NCBI GenBank assembly: GCA_027494035.1
Contig: JAOSJQ010000001.1
Location: 3,410,001-3,474,000 of the forward strand
From: UTCFX2 sp002050125
GTDB lineage: Bacteria; Chloroflexota; Anaerolineae; Anaerolineales; UBA4823
Direction of reading: 5' to 3'
DNA length: 64,000 nt
Numbering within the stretch: the first letter of the stretch is position 1; each line of letters begins with the position of its first letter. A program made the translations under genes and the position numbers. This document shows, in pieces, positions 36,721 to 45,366 of this stretch. The notes under the pieces were generated by a model. That model saw only the letters and a program-made list of their open reading frames with translations. It had not been told where the DNA came from and searched no databases.

Positions 36721-36811
36721 ATATTCTCTGTTGCAGCGCAGATCGAGTTCTGCGCCAGTGGGCTAGTCGTTACGGCGGACCATACCTCGGCAGTTCGGAT
36801 ATTCTGCCTGG

Positions 36812-37021
36812 CTAATCTACCGCGACCATCACACTGGAAGCTTTGATCACCGCATAGGCTGCCACGCCCTGCTTCAACCCCAGATTATCCGCTGACTCGT
36901 TAGTGATGATCGAGACGATTTCCGCGCCCCCTTCCAAGCGGATCGTCACCTCCGAATTGACCGCGCCGCGGGCGACCTTCTTCACCGTTCCTTTGAGAAT
37001 ATTTCGCGCGCTGAGTTTCAT
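36812..37021 (-). CDS. mop: Molybdopterin/molybdate-binding Mop (TOBE) protein
   Basis: 69 aa, a single TOBE/Mop domain: 'MKLSARNILKGTVKKVARGA', 'VNSEVTIRLEGGAEIVSIIT', 'AYAVIKASSVMVAVD'. Mop proteins oligomerise and bind molybdate or tungstate oxyanions in the cytoplasm as a store or carrier. AGGAGG precedes the ATG at 37021. With the IS excised it would start about 50 nt after modB, so it was the last gene of the mod operon. The IS5-like element now separates it from its promoter and may have silenced it. Confidence 0.88.
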   Translation of the reverse strand: MKLSARNILKGTVKKVARGAVNSEVTIRLEGGAEIVSIITNESADNLGLKQGVAAYAVIKASSVMVAVD

Positions 37022-37071
37022 TTCATACCTCCTAATAATGTTGATTCATTTCACCCCAATTTTACTCAATA

Positions 37072-37945
37072 GACCTCTTGCATAAGTGGAAACTGTGCCA
37101 TAATAGGCACATGAGATACGAAGAGATCAAAGAACGGGACGAACAAGACTTCAAGCGGTTGACAGGTGTTTAGCACCAAACGTTTCTTCTAATGGTGAAG
37201 GTATTGGAAGCGGAGATGCCCAACTTTGGACGTCCGCCCAAATTGAGCCGAGCGGACCAATTGCTGATGACCTTGATGTATTGGCGAGAATATCGGACCC
37301 AATTTCATATCGCACAAGCCTATGGTATCAGCGAAGCATCGGTATGTCGGACAATCCAGAAAGTCGAAGATGCACTCATGAATTCGGGTCAATTTCGATT
37401 ACCTGGCAAGAAGGCCCTCCAACCCAGTGATACGGTGATTGAGGTGGTCATTGTGGATGCTACAGAGCAGCCAATTGAGCGTCCGAAAAAAGCAGCGTCA
37501 ACACTACAGTGGCAAAAAGAAGCGACATACACAGAAGGCTCAAGTGATCGTCAATCAACGTACCCTGGAAATCATAGCCACAGCCTTTGGCAATGGCAGC
37601 ACTCATGATTTCCATTTGTTCAAAGAGAGCTCTGTTGGCATGGCTCAAGGCATTCGGTGTTTAGCTGATACGGGCTACCTGGGTTTGACCAAGCTGCATG
37701 CCAATAGTCAGATACCGGCTAAGAAATCCAAACTCCATCCGCTCACTCGTGAGCAAAAAGCTGCTAACCGACAACTGGCAGGCCAACGCATCTTCTGTGA
37801 ACATATTATCGGACGATTGAAGGTCTTCCATATCTTGAGTGACCGTTATCGTAATCGACGTAAACGCTTCAGTTTACGCTTCAATCTGATTGCTGCTATT
37901 TACAATCTGGAACTTCATGCAAAATCATGACTTTTGCAAGAGGTC
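37072..37945 (+). mobile_element. IS5-like insertion sequence, copy A
   Basis: 874 bp. The ends GACCTCTTGCA (inward from 37072 and from 37945) are inverted repeats, flanked by a TA duplication (37070-37071 and 37946-37947). The same element is present in inverse orientation at 41117-41990, also 874 bp and TA-flanked. Removing it restores an uninterrupted modB-to-mop spacing and a natural modB stop (GAT-TAT-TGA). Confidence 0.9.
37111..37930 (+). pseudogene. IS5-like transposase (two-frame), copy A, with nonsense codon
   Basis: The first frame (ATG 37111, 'MRYEEIKERDEQDFKRLTGV') meets TAG at 37171-37173 where copy B has GAG. The rest of orfA ('FGRPPKLSRADQLLMTLMYW', 'GISEASVCRTIQKVEDALM', 'VIVDATEQPIERPKK' with first catalytic Asp) runs on. 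At an A-run (CCG-AAA-AAA-GCA, about 37486) the reading must move by +1 into orfB ('KKQRQHYSGKKKRHTQKAQV', 'GCLADTGYLG'-type second Asp motif, 'REQKAANRQLAGQRIFCEHI'). The nonsense codon makes this copy inactive alone. Confidence 0.85.
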
Positions 37946-38808
37946 TAATCTTTCTGAAGCGCGACCAAGATTTTGATCACCAGGAGAGAAATGAAAGAAA
38001 ACAAGATCAGAATAACCGAAAGCGTCAGCGCGCTGTCGAGGTCCCTTTCGAACCCCAGGTAAATCGCCGTTGGCATAGTCTGCGTCCGCCCGGGGAGATT
38101 ACCGGCGAACATGATCGTCGCGCCAAATTCGCCCAAAGCTCGCGCCCAACTCATCATAATCCCGCTGATCATCGCAACCCGTGAGAGAGGTACGATTAAA
38201 AACTTGAAAATCTGCCAGCGACTGGCGCCATCGATTCTAGCTGCCTGTTCAATCTCCGGATCCACCGCCGCGAAGCCTATCGAAGCTGATCTCACGTAAA
38301 ACGGCGCGGCGATAAAGACCTGGGCGATGACCACTGCCACCGAAGTGAAGGCAATCTCGATCCCGAGGTCCGCCAGCCAACCCCCGATTGATCCACGCCG
38401 CCCCAGGGTGACCAAGAGCGCTAGCCCAGCTACCGATGGCGGCAACACGAGGGGCAGGTCGATCAGGGCGTCCAGAACTTTTTTATAACGGAAGCGGTAC
38501 CTGCCCATCAAGTACGCTACGGGTGTTCCGAGCAGCAAAATCAACCCGACGCTGATCAAGGTGGTCTTCAAGCTGATGCCAATTGCCTGAAGCACCGTCT
38601 TCAGCCCAATATTCGCCAACCACTCGGTTATGGATGTGCGCGTGAACAACGTCAGAATGGGCACGGTGATCAGCAGGATCAGGGGCAAAGCGGTGATCCA
38701 CCAGGCTTTCTCCACCCAATATTCAACAGGTCTGGTTGGCGCAACAGTTTCTTGAGCGCGAATTACCGGCTTTACAACTGCTGGCGCCCGCAGAAGGTCT
38801 CGTTCCAT
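37945..38808 (-). CDS. modB: Molybdate ABC transporter permease
   Basis: 287 aa with six membrane helices and a long N-terminal extension of about 35 residues. Landmarks are 'DLPLVLPPSVAGLALLVTLG' and the cytoplasmic EAA-like loop 'AARIDGASRWQIFKFLIVPL', then 'GEFGATIMFAGNLPGRTQTM', diagnostic of ModB/CysT-type permeases. The present stop TAG is formed across the IS boundary (TA duplication plus IS G); the original end had one more Tyr and then TGA, so function should be unaffected. No ModC ATPase gene is present nearby. Confidence 0.92.
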   Translation of the reverse strand: MERDLLRAPAVVKPVIRAQETVAPTRPVEYWVEKAWWITALPLILLITVPILTLFTRTSITEWLANIGLKTVLQAIGISLKTTLISVGLILLLGTPVAYLMGRYRFRYKKVLDALIDLPLVLPPSVAGLALLVTLGRRGSIGGWLADLGIEIAFTSVAVVIAQVFIAAPFYVRSASIGFAAVDPEIEQAARIDGASRWQIFKFLIVPLSRVAMISGIMMSWARALGEFGATIMFAGNLPGRTQTMPTAIYLGFERDLDSALTLSVILILFSFISLLVIKILVALQKD

Positions 38809-38813
38809 AGTAC

Positions 38814-39701
38814 CTACTTCATCGGGATAAAATTGTATTTCGCCAGAATATCCTGACCTGCTTGCGAGAGGACCAGGCTGATAAATGCCTGAGCCAACTC
38901 TGGCTGCTGACTTTCCACTACCGGGGCGATTGGGTAAACTGCGATCACATTCAACGCATCAGGGATGTCAATCCATTTCACCTTGCCTGCATCCGCGCCC
39001 GAAATGTCGCTTACGTAGACGATCCCGGCGTCCGCTTCACCCAGCGCCACTTTTGCCAGCACCGCCTTAACGGTATCCTCGTAAGAGACGACATTATTGA
39101 GCGCCTCAGCTTTGAATGTCGTATCAAACGCCGGTTCTGCGCTGGCTTTGTCCAAAAAGTCAAGCGAATATTGACCCACCGGTACTTCCTTGGCAGCCAG
39201 CACCAGCTTGAGACCAGGTTTTGCCAGGTCTTTCAATTCCATCACCCTGCCGGGGGTGTCGTTTGGATAGATCACCACCAGCCGGTTCATGGCGAAAATC
39301 TGCTGAGCCCCGCCGGCGACCTCCCCAGCCGCGATGAGCGCCTCCATTTGGATTTGATTGGCGCTGGCAAAGACATCCGCTCGGGCGCCTTCCTTGATCT
39401 GCTGGGCAAGCTGCTGCGAGCCAGCGAAATTAAAGACCACGGTGACGCCGGAATGCGCTGCCTCGAACCGCGTTCCGATCTCACCAAAGGCGGCGGTGAG
39501 CGAAGCGGCGGCAAAGACCGTAAGGTCGGTCGGCGTAAGCGACTTGGATGTGGGCGCCTCCGTTGACGTCTCTGTGGGCAGCGGAGCGCTCGCTGTCTCA
39601 TTGGTCGGTTGAGCGTTCACCTGGGTGACAGCCGGCTGAGAAACACAACTGGTTAACAATATGGCGGCGATCAAAATCCTCAGGCATAGATTTGTAGGCA
39701 T
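38814..39701 (-). CDS. modA: Molybdate-binding lipoprotein
   Basis: 295 aa. The signal 'MPTNLCLRILIAAILLTSC' ends in a lipobox (L-L-T-S-C), and a Thr/Pro/Glu-rich linker of about 40 residues leads into the binding domain. Motifs: 'LTVFAAASLTAAFGEIGTRF', 'VVFNFAGSQQLAQQIKEGAR', 'ADVFASANQIQM', and 'EADAGIVYVSDI'. It captures molybdate or tungstate outside the membrane and passes it to ModB, whose gene begins 5 nt after its stop. The lipid anchor is consistent with a monoderm envelope. Confidence 0.92.
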   Translation of the reverse strand: MPTNLCLRILIAAILLTSCVSQPAVTQVNAQPTNETASAPLPTETSTEAPTSKSLTPTDLTVFAAASLTAAFGEIGTRFEAAHSGVTVVFNFAGSQQLAQQIKEGARADVFASANQIQMEALIAAGEVAGGAQQIFAMNRLVVIYPNDTPGRVMELKDLAKPGLKLVLAAKEVPVGQYSLDFLDKASAEPAFDTTFKAEALNNVVSYEDTVKAVLAKVALGEADAGIVYVSDISGADAGKVKWIDIPDALNVIAVYPIAPVVESQQPELAQAFISLVLSQAGQDILAKYNFIPMK

Positions 39702-39755
39702 AAAGACAATTCCTCTCGAATTCAGGGGTTATACTGGACAATACTTCAGCCAGGT

Positions 39756-40748
39756 TCAACCGACAACATCGACATGTCCCGAATTCTGCGGGATCGAATA
39801 ACCATCCAACCCGCGTACCGCAGAACGAATCTTATTCGAGTTGAGATAATCAAGAAAAGGCGTATATCGGCTGTCCGCCACGAAATTCAGCGGCAAAGCG
39901 ATTTCATAGGGCTCGGAGAAAAGGGGCAGAAAGTGCAGCCCAAACTCCCGGGCAACCGCGGCGATCCCGATCCCGGCATCCGCCTCTCCACGGCAGACCT
40001 CGCTTGCTACAGCAGGATGCGAATGCGCCACATGTGTATATCCTTGGATCTCCTCGGGTGGAATCCCCAACTGGTCCAGGCGTAGATCCAGCCACTGCCG
40101 CACGCCGGAGCCCCGTTCGCGGTTGACAAAACGAACATCGGGGCGTGCAAGATCATCCAGCGAGCGTATTCCACACGGATTCCCGGGCTTAACCAGCAAA
40201 CCCTCTTCACGCTGGTAGACCAGAACCAGCGCCATGGATTGACCCGGAAACAGATGGCGGACGAATGAGCGGTTGTATTCCTCGGTTTGCGGATCAATGA
40301 GGTGACAGGTGCTCATCTGACATAAGCCTTGCCGCACCGCGATCAACCCATCCAGGCTGGAAAGAGAAACTGGCAAAAGAGAAAAGGGAGCGCGCGCCTG
40401 CGCGAAATAACGCGCCAGGTGCGCTACGCCCGCATCCATCGAGCCAATCGTGATCGTGATTTTATCCGGCGAGGCTTCAGGCAGCACCGCCTGGTGGATG
40501 AATAAAGCCTGCTGTGTGGCGCGGTAGTACTTTTCCGGTCCGCCCTGCACTGGACGGGCTTCAGTAAATTCGACTAGCCCTGCCTGCTCCAGGCGCACCA
40601 GGTGATGGCGGATATGAGCTGGCGTTTTGTGCAAACACCCTCCCAACTGGGTCAGCGTCGCCGGCGCCGCCATCAGTTGGCGCAAAATCGCCAACCGCGT
40701 TGGATGTCCAAGGATCTTGAATAAAGCCGTCTCTCGATTTCTGTCCAT
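39756..40748 (-). CDS. ArsR-type HTH regulator fused to a PBP-like molybdate-sensing domain
   Basis: About 330 aa from ATG 40748. Residues about 5-75 are a winged helix ('HPTRLAILRQLMAAPATLTQ', 'KTPAHIRHHLVRLEQAGLVE'). Residues 105-330 form a substrate-binding-protein-like domain ('VNRERGSGVRQWLDLRLDQL', then 'GEADAGIGIAAVAREFGLHF') as in one-component oxyanion sensors with a 'PBP-like' domain. Placed directly upstream of modA-modB in the same orientation, it most likely represses or activates that operon according to molybdate or tungstate. It replaces the usual ModE here; binding specificity is inferred from context. Confidence 0.82.
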   Translation of the reverse strand: MDRNRETALFKILGHPTRLAILRQLMAAPATLTQLGGCLHKTPAHIRHHLVRLEQAGLVEFTEARPVQGGPEKYYRATQQALFIHQAVLPEASPDKITITIGSMDAGVAHLARYFAQARAPFSLLPVSLSSLDGLIAVRQGLCQMSTCHLIDPQTEEYNRSFVRHLFPGQSMALVLVYQREEGLLVKPGNPCGIRSLDDLARPDVRFVNRERGSGVRQWLDLRLDQLGIPPEEIQGYTHVAHSHPAVASEVCRGEADAGIGIAAVAREFGLHFLPLFSEPYEIALPLNFVADSRYTPFLDYLNSNKIRSAVRGLDGYSIPQNSGHVDVVG

Positions 40749-41091
40749 ATTGCTTGTGATTGTGTTTAATATCAAAAGGATTAAGGTTTTACTTAATCTT
40801 ATGGAGAAAGTTTACCGAGGTTTCACCCACCCGTCAAGGGTGATTATTGAAGTTCAGGCTTATGGTTTCTTATAATAAAACGCATCTAACAAAGCGAACA
40901 TCTGACGAAGGGGAATACGTATTAGACGTGCGACTTGTCCGAGCATTTTGCCGACTTCGAGTTTTCTCTGTTCCTAAGCAGACCCCACGCCAGTCCACAC
41001 AAATAACTCAAACCGCTAGGCGGCTAAACACCATAACCTTAAGAAGCCAATCAACAGATAATGACCTCGCTCAAGGGGTATAATCTCACAC
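40749..41091. other. Intergenic region between molybdate regulator and restriction gene
   Basis: No gene recognised in about 340 bp. A TATAAT box (41079-41084) lies 8 nt upstream of the restriction-gene ATG at 41092, so that gene would have a very short leader. No matching -35 box was found. Confidence 0.4.
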
Positions 41092-41116
41092 ATGGATATC
41101 ACAGATTTATTCACTA

Positions 41117-41990
41117 GACCTCTTGCAAAAGTCATGATTTTGCATGAAGTTCCAGATTGTAAATAGCAGCAATCAGATTGAAGCGTAAACTGAAGCGTTT
41201 ACGTCGATTACGATAACGGTCACTCAAGATATGGAAGACCTTCAATCGTCCGATAATATGTTCACAGAAGATGCGTTGGCCTGCCAGTTGTCGGTTAGCA
41301 GCTTTTTGCTCACGAGTGAGCGGATGGAGTTTGGATTTCTTAGCCGGTATCTGACTATTGGCATGCAGCTTGGTCAAACCCAGGTAGCCCGTATCAGCTA
41401 AACACCGAATGCCTTGAGAAATGGAAACAGATCTCTTTTTTAACAAATTGTAATCATGAGTGCTGCCATTGCCAAAGGCTGTGGCTATGATTTCCAGGGT
41501 ACGTTGATTGACGATCACTTGAGCCTTCTGTGTATGTCGCTTCTTTTTGCCACTGTAGTGTTGACGCTGCTTTTTTCGGACGCTCAATTGGCTGCTCTGT
41601 AGCATCCACAATGACCACCTCAATCACCGTATCACTGGGTTGGAGGGCCTTCTTGCCAGGTAATCGAAATTGACCCGAATTCATGAGTGCATCTTCGACT
41701 TTCTGGATTGTCCGACATACCGATGCTTCGCTGATACCATAGGCTTGTGCGATATGAAATTGGGTCCGATATTCTCGCCAATACATCAAGGTCATCAGCA
41801 ATTGGTCCGCTCGGCTCAATTTGGGCGGACGTCCAAAGTTGGGCATCTCCGCTTCCAATACCTTCACCATTAGAAGAAACGTTTGGTGCTCAACACCTGT
41901 CAACCGCTTGAAGTCTTGTTCGTCCCGTTCTTTGATCTCTTCGTATCTCATGTGCCTATTATGGCACAGTTTCCACTTATGCAAGAGGTC
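41117..41990 (-). mobile_element. IS5-like insertion sequence, copy B
   Basis: 874 bp, inverse orientation to copy A, same inverted repeats (GACCTCTTGCA) and flanking TA duplication (41115-41116 and 41991-41992). The target was the start of the restriction gene. Apart from a cluster of differences at about 41418-41460 it is near-identical to copy A, so the two insertions are recent. Confidence 0.9.
41132..41951 (-). CDS. IS5-like transposase, two overlapping frames
   Basis: orfA starts at ATG 41951 ('MRYEEIKERDEQDFKRLTGV', here followed by Glu rather than a stop) and contains the helix-turn-helix 'YGISEASVCRTIQKVEDALM' and first catalytic Asp 'VVIVDATEQPIERPKK'. orfB, reached by a +1 step on the run of six A, supplies 'KKQRQHYSGKKKRHTQKAQV', 'CLADTGYLGLTKLHANSQIP' and 'FCEHIIGRLKVFHILSDRYR' with the final Glu. 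Split reading frames with a frameshift are known in part of the IS5 family. This is the only copy here able to make the full protein. Confidence 0.8.
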
Positions 41991-42600
41991 TACTGATCAG
42001 AATACAATAACCAAAATACAAACACGTCTGCCCGAGTTGTTTCACATTGCGGGATTAGAGAGTTCTCGAGCCGGTAAGATTGGTATGGAAGTAGGTTCTG
42101 CAAGAGAAAGAATCCTGATCGCGTTATTGATCTACAAGTTTGGTGAAGCTAATGTTGAAACCAAAATCCCAATCACCGAGCCAGAAGTGGATGTTATTGT
42201 GTTTGGTCGTCCTGTCTCAATCAAAACCATCACTGGGAAAAAACTAAATGGGGTAAAGCTCATCTGGACAGTTGATGCGGAACAAGCCCTCAAATTCAGC
42301 CAAGAGTATCACCCTCGCGGCGATATTCTTCTGGCTCAAATAAACTGGAATGACTGGGGGTGGTTTTTCTTCTTCCCAAAGTCTGCCCAAATTGAAACAT
42401 TGCAACAAATTGGCAGACAAAACTATATCAAATTACCAAAAGCAGGTACAAACCCGCGAGGTGTCGAAATTTCGACCGAAGCGCTTGATCTTCTTGCGGG
42501 TCACTCTCAATGCTTGAACATTCCGATAAACTGGTATCAAAAGCAAGTTGACTATGATCCCTATGACCGTTGGGTAGAACTTTGGAAAGAGGACTGAGTA

Positions 42601-43497
42601 ATGAAAAAAGGTTCAAAAACCAGCAGCTTTGGTACGACATCGCGGATAAGCCATGACTCTTCGCAATATTACAATTCGAAGCTTTATTCAGAACTGCCAG
42701 GAAATAATGGTTCACCTCCAATCCCTGACAATCTATTTCCGCCTGAATACGAGAACACTATCATTCTTGGTAGCTCAGAGAACATGAAAGAAATCCCAGA
42801 TAGCTCTTTACATCTGATGATCACTTCACCCCCTTACAATGTGACGAAGGAATACGACGAAGACCTTTCACTCAAAGAATATTTACAGTTACTGAAAAGT
42901 GTATTCTCCGAGACTTATCGTGTTCTGGTTTATGGTGGTAGAGTCTGTATCAATGTGGCAAACCTAGGGCGTAAGCCTTACATACCACTATCAGACTACA
43001 TTTCCCACATCATGATAGAAATTGGTTATTTAATGCGTGGGGAAATTATCTGGTACAAAGGCGCAGGGGCAGGCATCTCAATGGCCTGGGGTAGCTGGCA
43101 GTCTGCCGCAAATCCTGTATTGCGTGACACCCATGAATATATAATGGTTTTTTCAAAAGGATCATTTTCCCGTAAAAAGCCAGAAGATAAAGAAAATACG
43201 ATAACCAGAGATCAATTTATGGAATGGACGAAATCTGTTTGGACGATGAATCCAGAGTCAGCGAAAAAGATAGGACATCCTGCCCCATTTCCCATTGAGT
43301 TACCTTATCGGTTAATTCAACTTTACACTTACAAAGGTGATATTATTCTTGACCCGTTTATGGGTGCCGGCACTACAGCGATTGCAGCTTTGAAATCTGA
43401 ACGTAAATTCGTCGGTTATGATATTGACCCTGAATACGTTAAACTGGCTGAAGATAGAGTTGCACCCTACAAACTTCAAATGAGCTTGGGCTTATAA
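42601..43497 (+). CDS. DNA (cytosine-N4/adenine-N6) methyltransferase of the R-M pair
   Basis: 298 aa. The catalytic motif 'LMITSPPYNVTKEY' (SPPY type, commonest in N4-cytosine enzymes) precedes the AdoMet-binding motif 'DIILDPFMGAGTTAIAALKS' near the C-terminus, giving the beta-class order. 'GHPAPFPIELPYRLIQLYTY' is the usual segment between them. It would protect the site cut by the restriction enzyme encoded immediately upstream (3-nt gap). It seems intact although the partner is disrupted, leaving a solitary methylase whose transcription may now depend on the IS or an internal promoter. Confidence 0.88.
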   Translation: MKKGSKTSSFGTTSRISHDSSQYYNSKLYSELPGNNGSPPIPDNLFPPEYENTIILGSSENMKEIPDSSLHLMITSPPYNVTKEYDEDLSLKEYLQLLKSVFSETYRVLVYGGRVCINVANLGRKPYIPLSDYISHIMIEIGYLMRGEIIWYKGAGAGISMAWGSWQSAANPVLRDTHEYIMVFSKGSFSRKKPEDKENTITRDQFMEWTKSVWTMNPESAKKIGHPAPFPIELPYRLIQLYTYKGDIILDPFMGAGTTAIAALKSERKFVGYDIDPEYVKLAEDRVAPYKLQMSLGL

Positions 43498-43934
43498 GAA
43501 GTGTAACTTAATAATCGCCCCCATATGACCGCGCTCCACGCGGGTACACACGCGTTTAAAGCTAGCTAGAACTGGGACTCTTGGAAGGATTCCATTCAGA
43601 GTCCATGGAAGGTGAGTCGTTGTTGAGCCAATCTCCGCACCTGCCAACGGCTGTTGCCAGCTGTTGAGCGAGCTTAGATAACAACGGGTTGCTGTAGATG
43701 AGTTGCAAAAAAACTGAGGTTTATTAATAAAGGTAAAACGTTAGGAATCACTATACCACCCTGCCTTGCATTGAAAAAATCTGTAAAACCTCCCCATCTT
43801 GGCGTAAAATAGTAGAATTAGGGTAGCCCGCCAACAGCGTCACGAAAACGACATGACCGCCCCGCGTGCAGTTGAACGCGGCTCTGGAGCCATCAGGCGC
43901 GTTTTGTCGTCCACTCGCTTCACGGAGAATCACC
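43498..43934. other. Intergenic region without recognised gene
   Basis: About 440 bp in which I see no convincing coding frame. It marks the change from AT-rich accessory DNA to GC-rich DNA. A GGAG at 43924-43927 serves as ribosome site for the decarboxylase TTG start. Confidence 0.4.
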
Positions 43935-45335
43935 TTGGAAAACACACCTCCCACAATTAGCGACACCATGTTTGCACAAATACGCGACAAAAACCTGTTC
44001 GAACAGGCAAAGTCCTATGCCTGTTCCTATATGGATAACATCCCTTTTCGACCGGTCTTTCCCGCCCCTGAGACGCTCGAAAAACTTGCCGCGTTCGATG
44101 AAGCCCTGCCGCAACAGCCGCAGCCAGCCGCCGACGCCCTGAGAATGCTCGCTGAGTACGGTTCGCCCGCCACGGTTGCGCAAACGGGAGGGCGTTATTT
44201 TGGCTTTGTGAACGGCAACGTGATACCGGTGGCTTTAGCCGCACGCTGGTTTTCCGACGCCTGGAACCAAAACGCTGCGCTGCACGTGATGTCGCCAACC
44301 GTTGCCAAACTGGAGCAAGTCTGCGAACGATGGCTGCGAGAACTGCTGGGCTTGCCGCCAGAAACGGTCGCGGGTTTCGTGAGCGGAACATCGATCGCCA
44401 CCATTTGCGGGTTGGCAGCCGGACGGCATGCGCTGCTCAAAAACCTGGGTTGGGATGTGAACGAAGACGGTTTGTTTGGGGCGCCGCCCATCCGTGTGAT
44501 CGTGAGCGAACAGGCGCACAGCACCGTGTTTAAGGCGCTATCCATTTTAGGGCTTGGCAGGAAGCGGGTCGAACTCATCCCCGCCGATGCTGCAGGGCGG
44601 ATTTCGGTCGCTCACCTGCCAGAGCTAGATGCAAGCTGCCTGGTGATTCTCCAAGCGGGAAACGTCAATTCAGGTTCGTTTGATGACTTTGAACACATCT
44701 GCAGCGTTGCCCAATATACTGGAGCCTGGGTGCACATAGATGGCGCGTTTGGGTTGTGGGCGGCTGCCTCTCCCAACAAAAAGCGACTTACCCAGGGCAT
44801 CGAAAAAGCAAATTCGTGGTCAGCCGATGGGCATAAAACGCTGAACACGTCTTATGATTGCGGTATTATTTTTTGTAAAGATCAGGATGCACTGCTGGCT
44901 TCCATGCAAACAACTGGTGCATATATTCAATATGGCGAGAACCGCGACGGCATGTTATACACCCCCGAGATGTCCCGCCGGGCAAGAGCCGTCGAGTTGT
45001 GGGCTGCGCTCAGATTTTTGGGGGGCTCTGGCGCCGCTGAGTTAGTGGATGGATTATGCGAACGCGCGGCTCAATTTGCCGCAGAGTTGGCTGGCAATGG
45101 CTTCCGCGTGCTGAATGAGGTCGTTTTCAACCAGGTTCTGGTCGCCTGTGATACGCCGGCGGAAACGAAAGCCGTGCTTGCCGGGGTTCAAGCCTCGGGC
45201 GAGTGTTGGTGTGGCATGACAATCTGGCAAGGTCAGCCCGCGATCCGGGTCAGCGTTTGTTCGTGGTCAACCACCCCGGATGACGTTCAGCGGTCAGTAC
45301 AGGCGTTTATCGAGGCGCGTGATTTAGCAGCATAG
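43935..45335 (+). CDS. PLP-dependent decarboxylase (group II amino acid decarboxylase family)
   Basis: 466 aa from TTG 43935, which has GGAG 8 nt upstream; ATG 43968 lacks a site. The fold-type I signature is complete: 'VAGFVSGTSIATICGLAAGR' for the phosphate loop, 'GAWVHIDGAFGLWAAAS' with the PLP-N1 Asp, and 'WSADGHKTLNTSYDCGIIF' with the Schiff-base Lys. Group II members decarboxylate aromatic amino acids, glutamate or related compounds; the substrate cannot be told. A SAM methyltransferase gene follows 31 nt later. Confidence 0.88.
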   Translation: MENTPPTISDTMFAQIRDKNLFEQAKSYACSYMDNIPFRPVFPAPETLEKLAAFDEALPQQPQPAADALRMLAEYGSPATVAQTGGRYFGFVNGNVIPVALAARWFSDAWNQNAALHVMSPTVAKLEQVCERWLRELLGLPPETVAGFVSGTSIATICGLAAGRHALLKNLGWDVNEDGLFGAPPIRVIVSEQAHSTVFKALSILGLGRKRVELIPADAAGRISVAHLPELDASCLVILQAGNVNSGSFDDFEHICSVAQYTGAWVHIDGAFGLWAAASPNKKRLTQGIEKANSWSADGHKTLNTSYDCGIIFCKDQDALLASMQTTGAYIQYGENRDGMLYTPEMSRRARAVELWAALRFLGGSGAAELVDGLCERAAQFAAELAGNGFRVLNEVVFNQVLVACDTPAETKAVLAGVQASGECWCGMTIWQGQPAIRVSVCSWSTTPDDVQRSVQAFIEARDLAA

Positions 45336-45366
45336 AGATCACCGCCGGCTGCTAAAGTGAGAAGGT

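Larger units (their letters stand above)
41092..42597 (+). pseudogene. ThaI-like type II restriction endonuclease split by an IS
   Basis: Joining 41092-41116 to 41993-42597 (removing the IS and one TA copy) gives a continuous frame of about 209 aa: 'MDITDLFTTDQNTITKIQTR', 'LPELFHIAGLESSRAGKIGM', 'EVDVIVFGRPVSIKTITGKK' and 'YIKLPKAGTNPRGVEIS'. These patterns are those I associate with ThaI-type endonucleases (CGCG cutters). The E-V-D...S-I-K-T element is a plausible PD-(D/E)xK catalytic core. The IS entered after codon 8, so the enzyme is presumably lost unless a start inside the IS is used; a frame entering from the IS does stay open. The methyltransferase gene follows 3 nt later. Confidence 0.75.

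Noticed and set aside
37611..37653. Diversity-generating retroelement as cause of the IS5 copy differences
   Set aside because: Changes are not limited to adenines of one copy, and no reverse transcriptase gene is present.
38862..39566. 234-codon plus-strand frame inside modA
   Set aside because: Antisense to a clearly functional modA; no motif.
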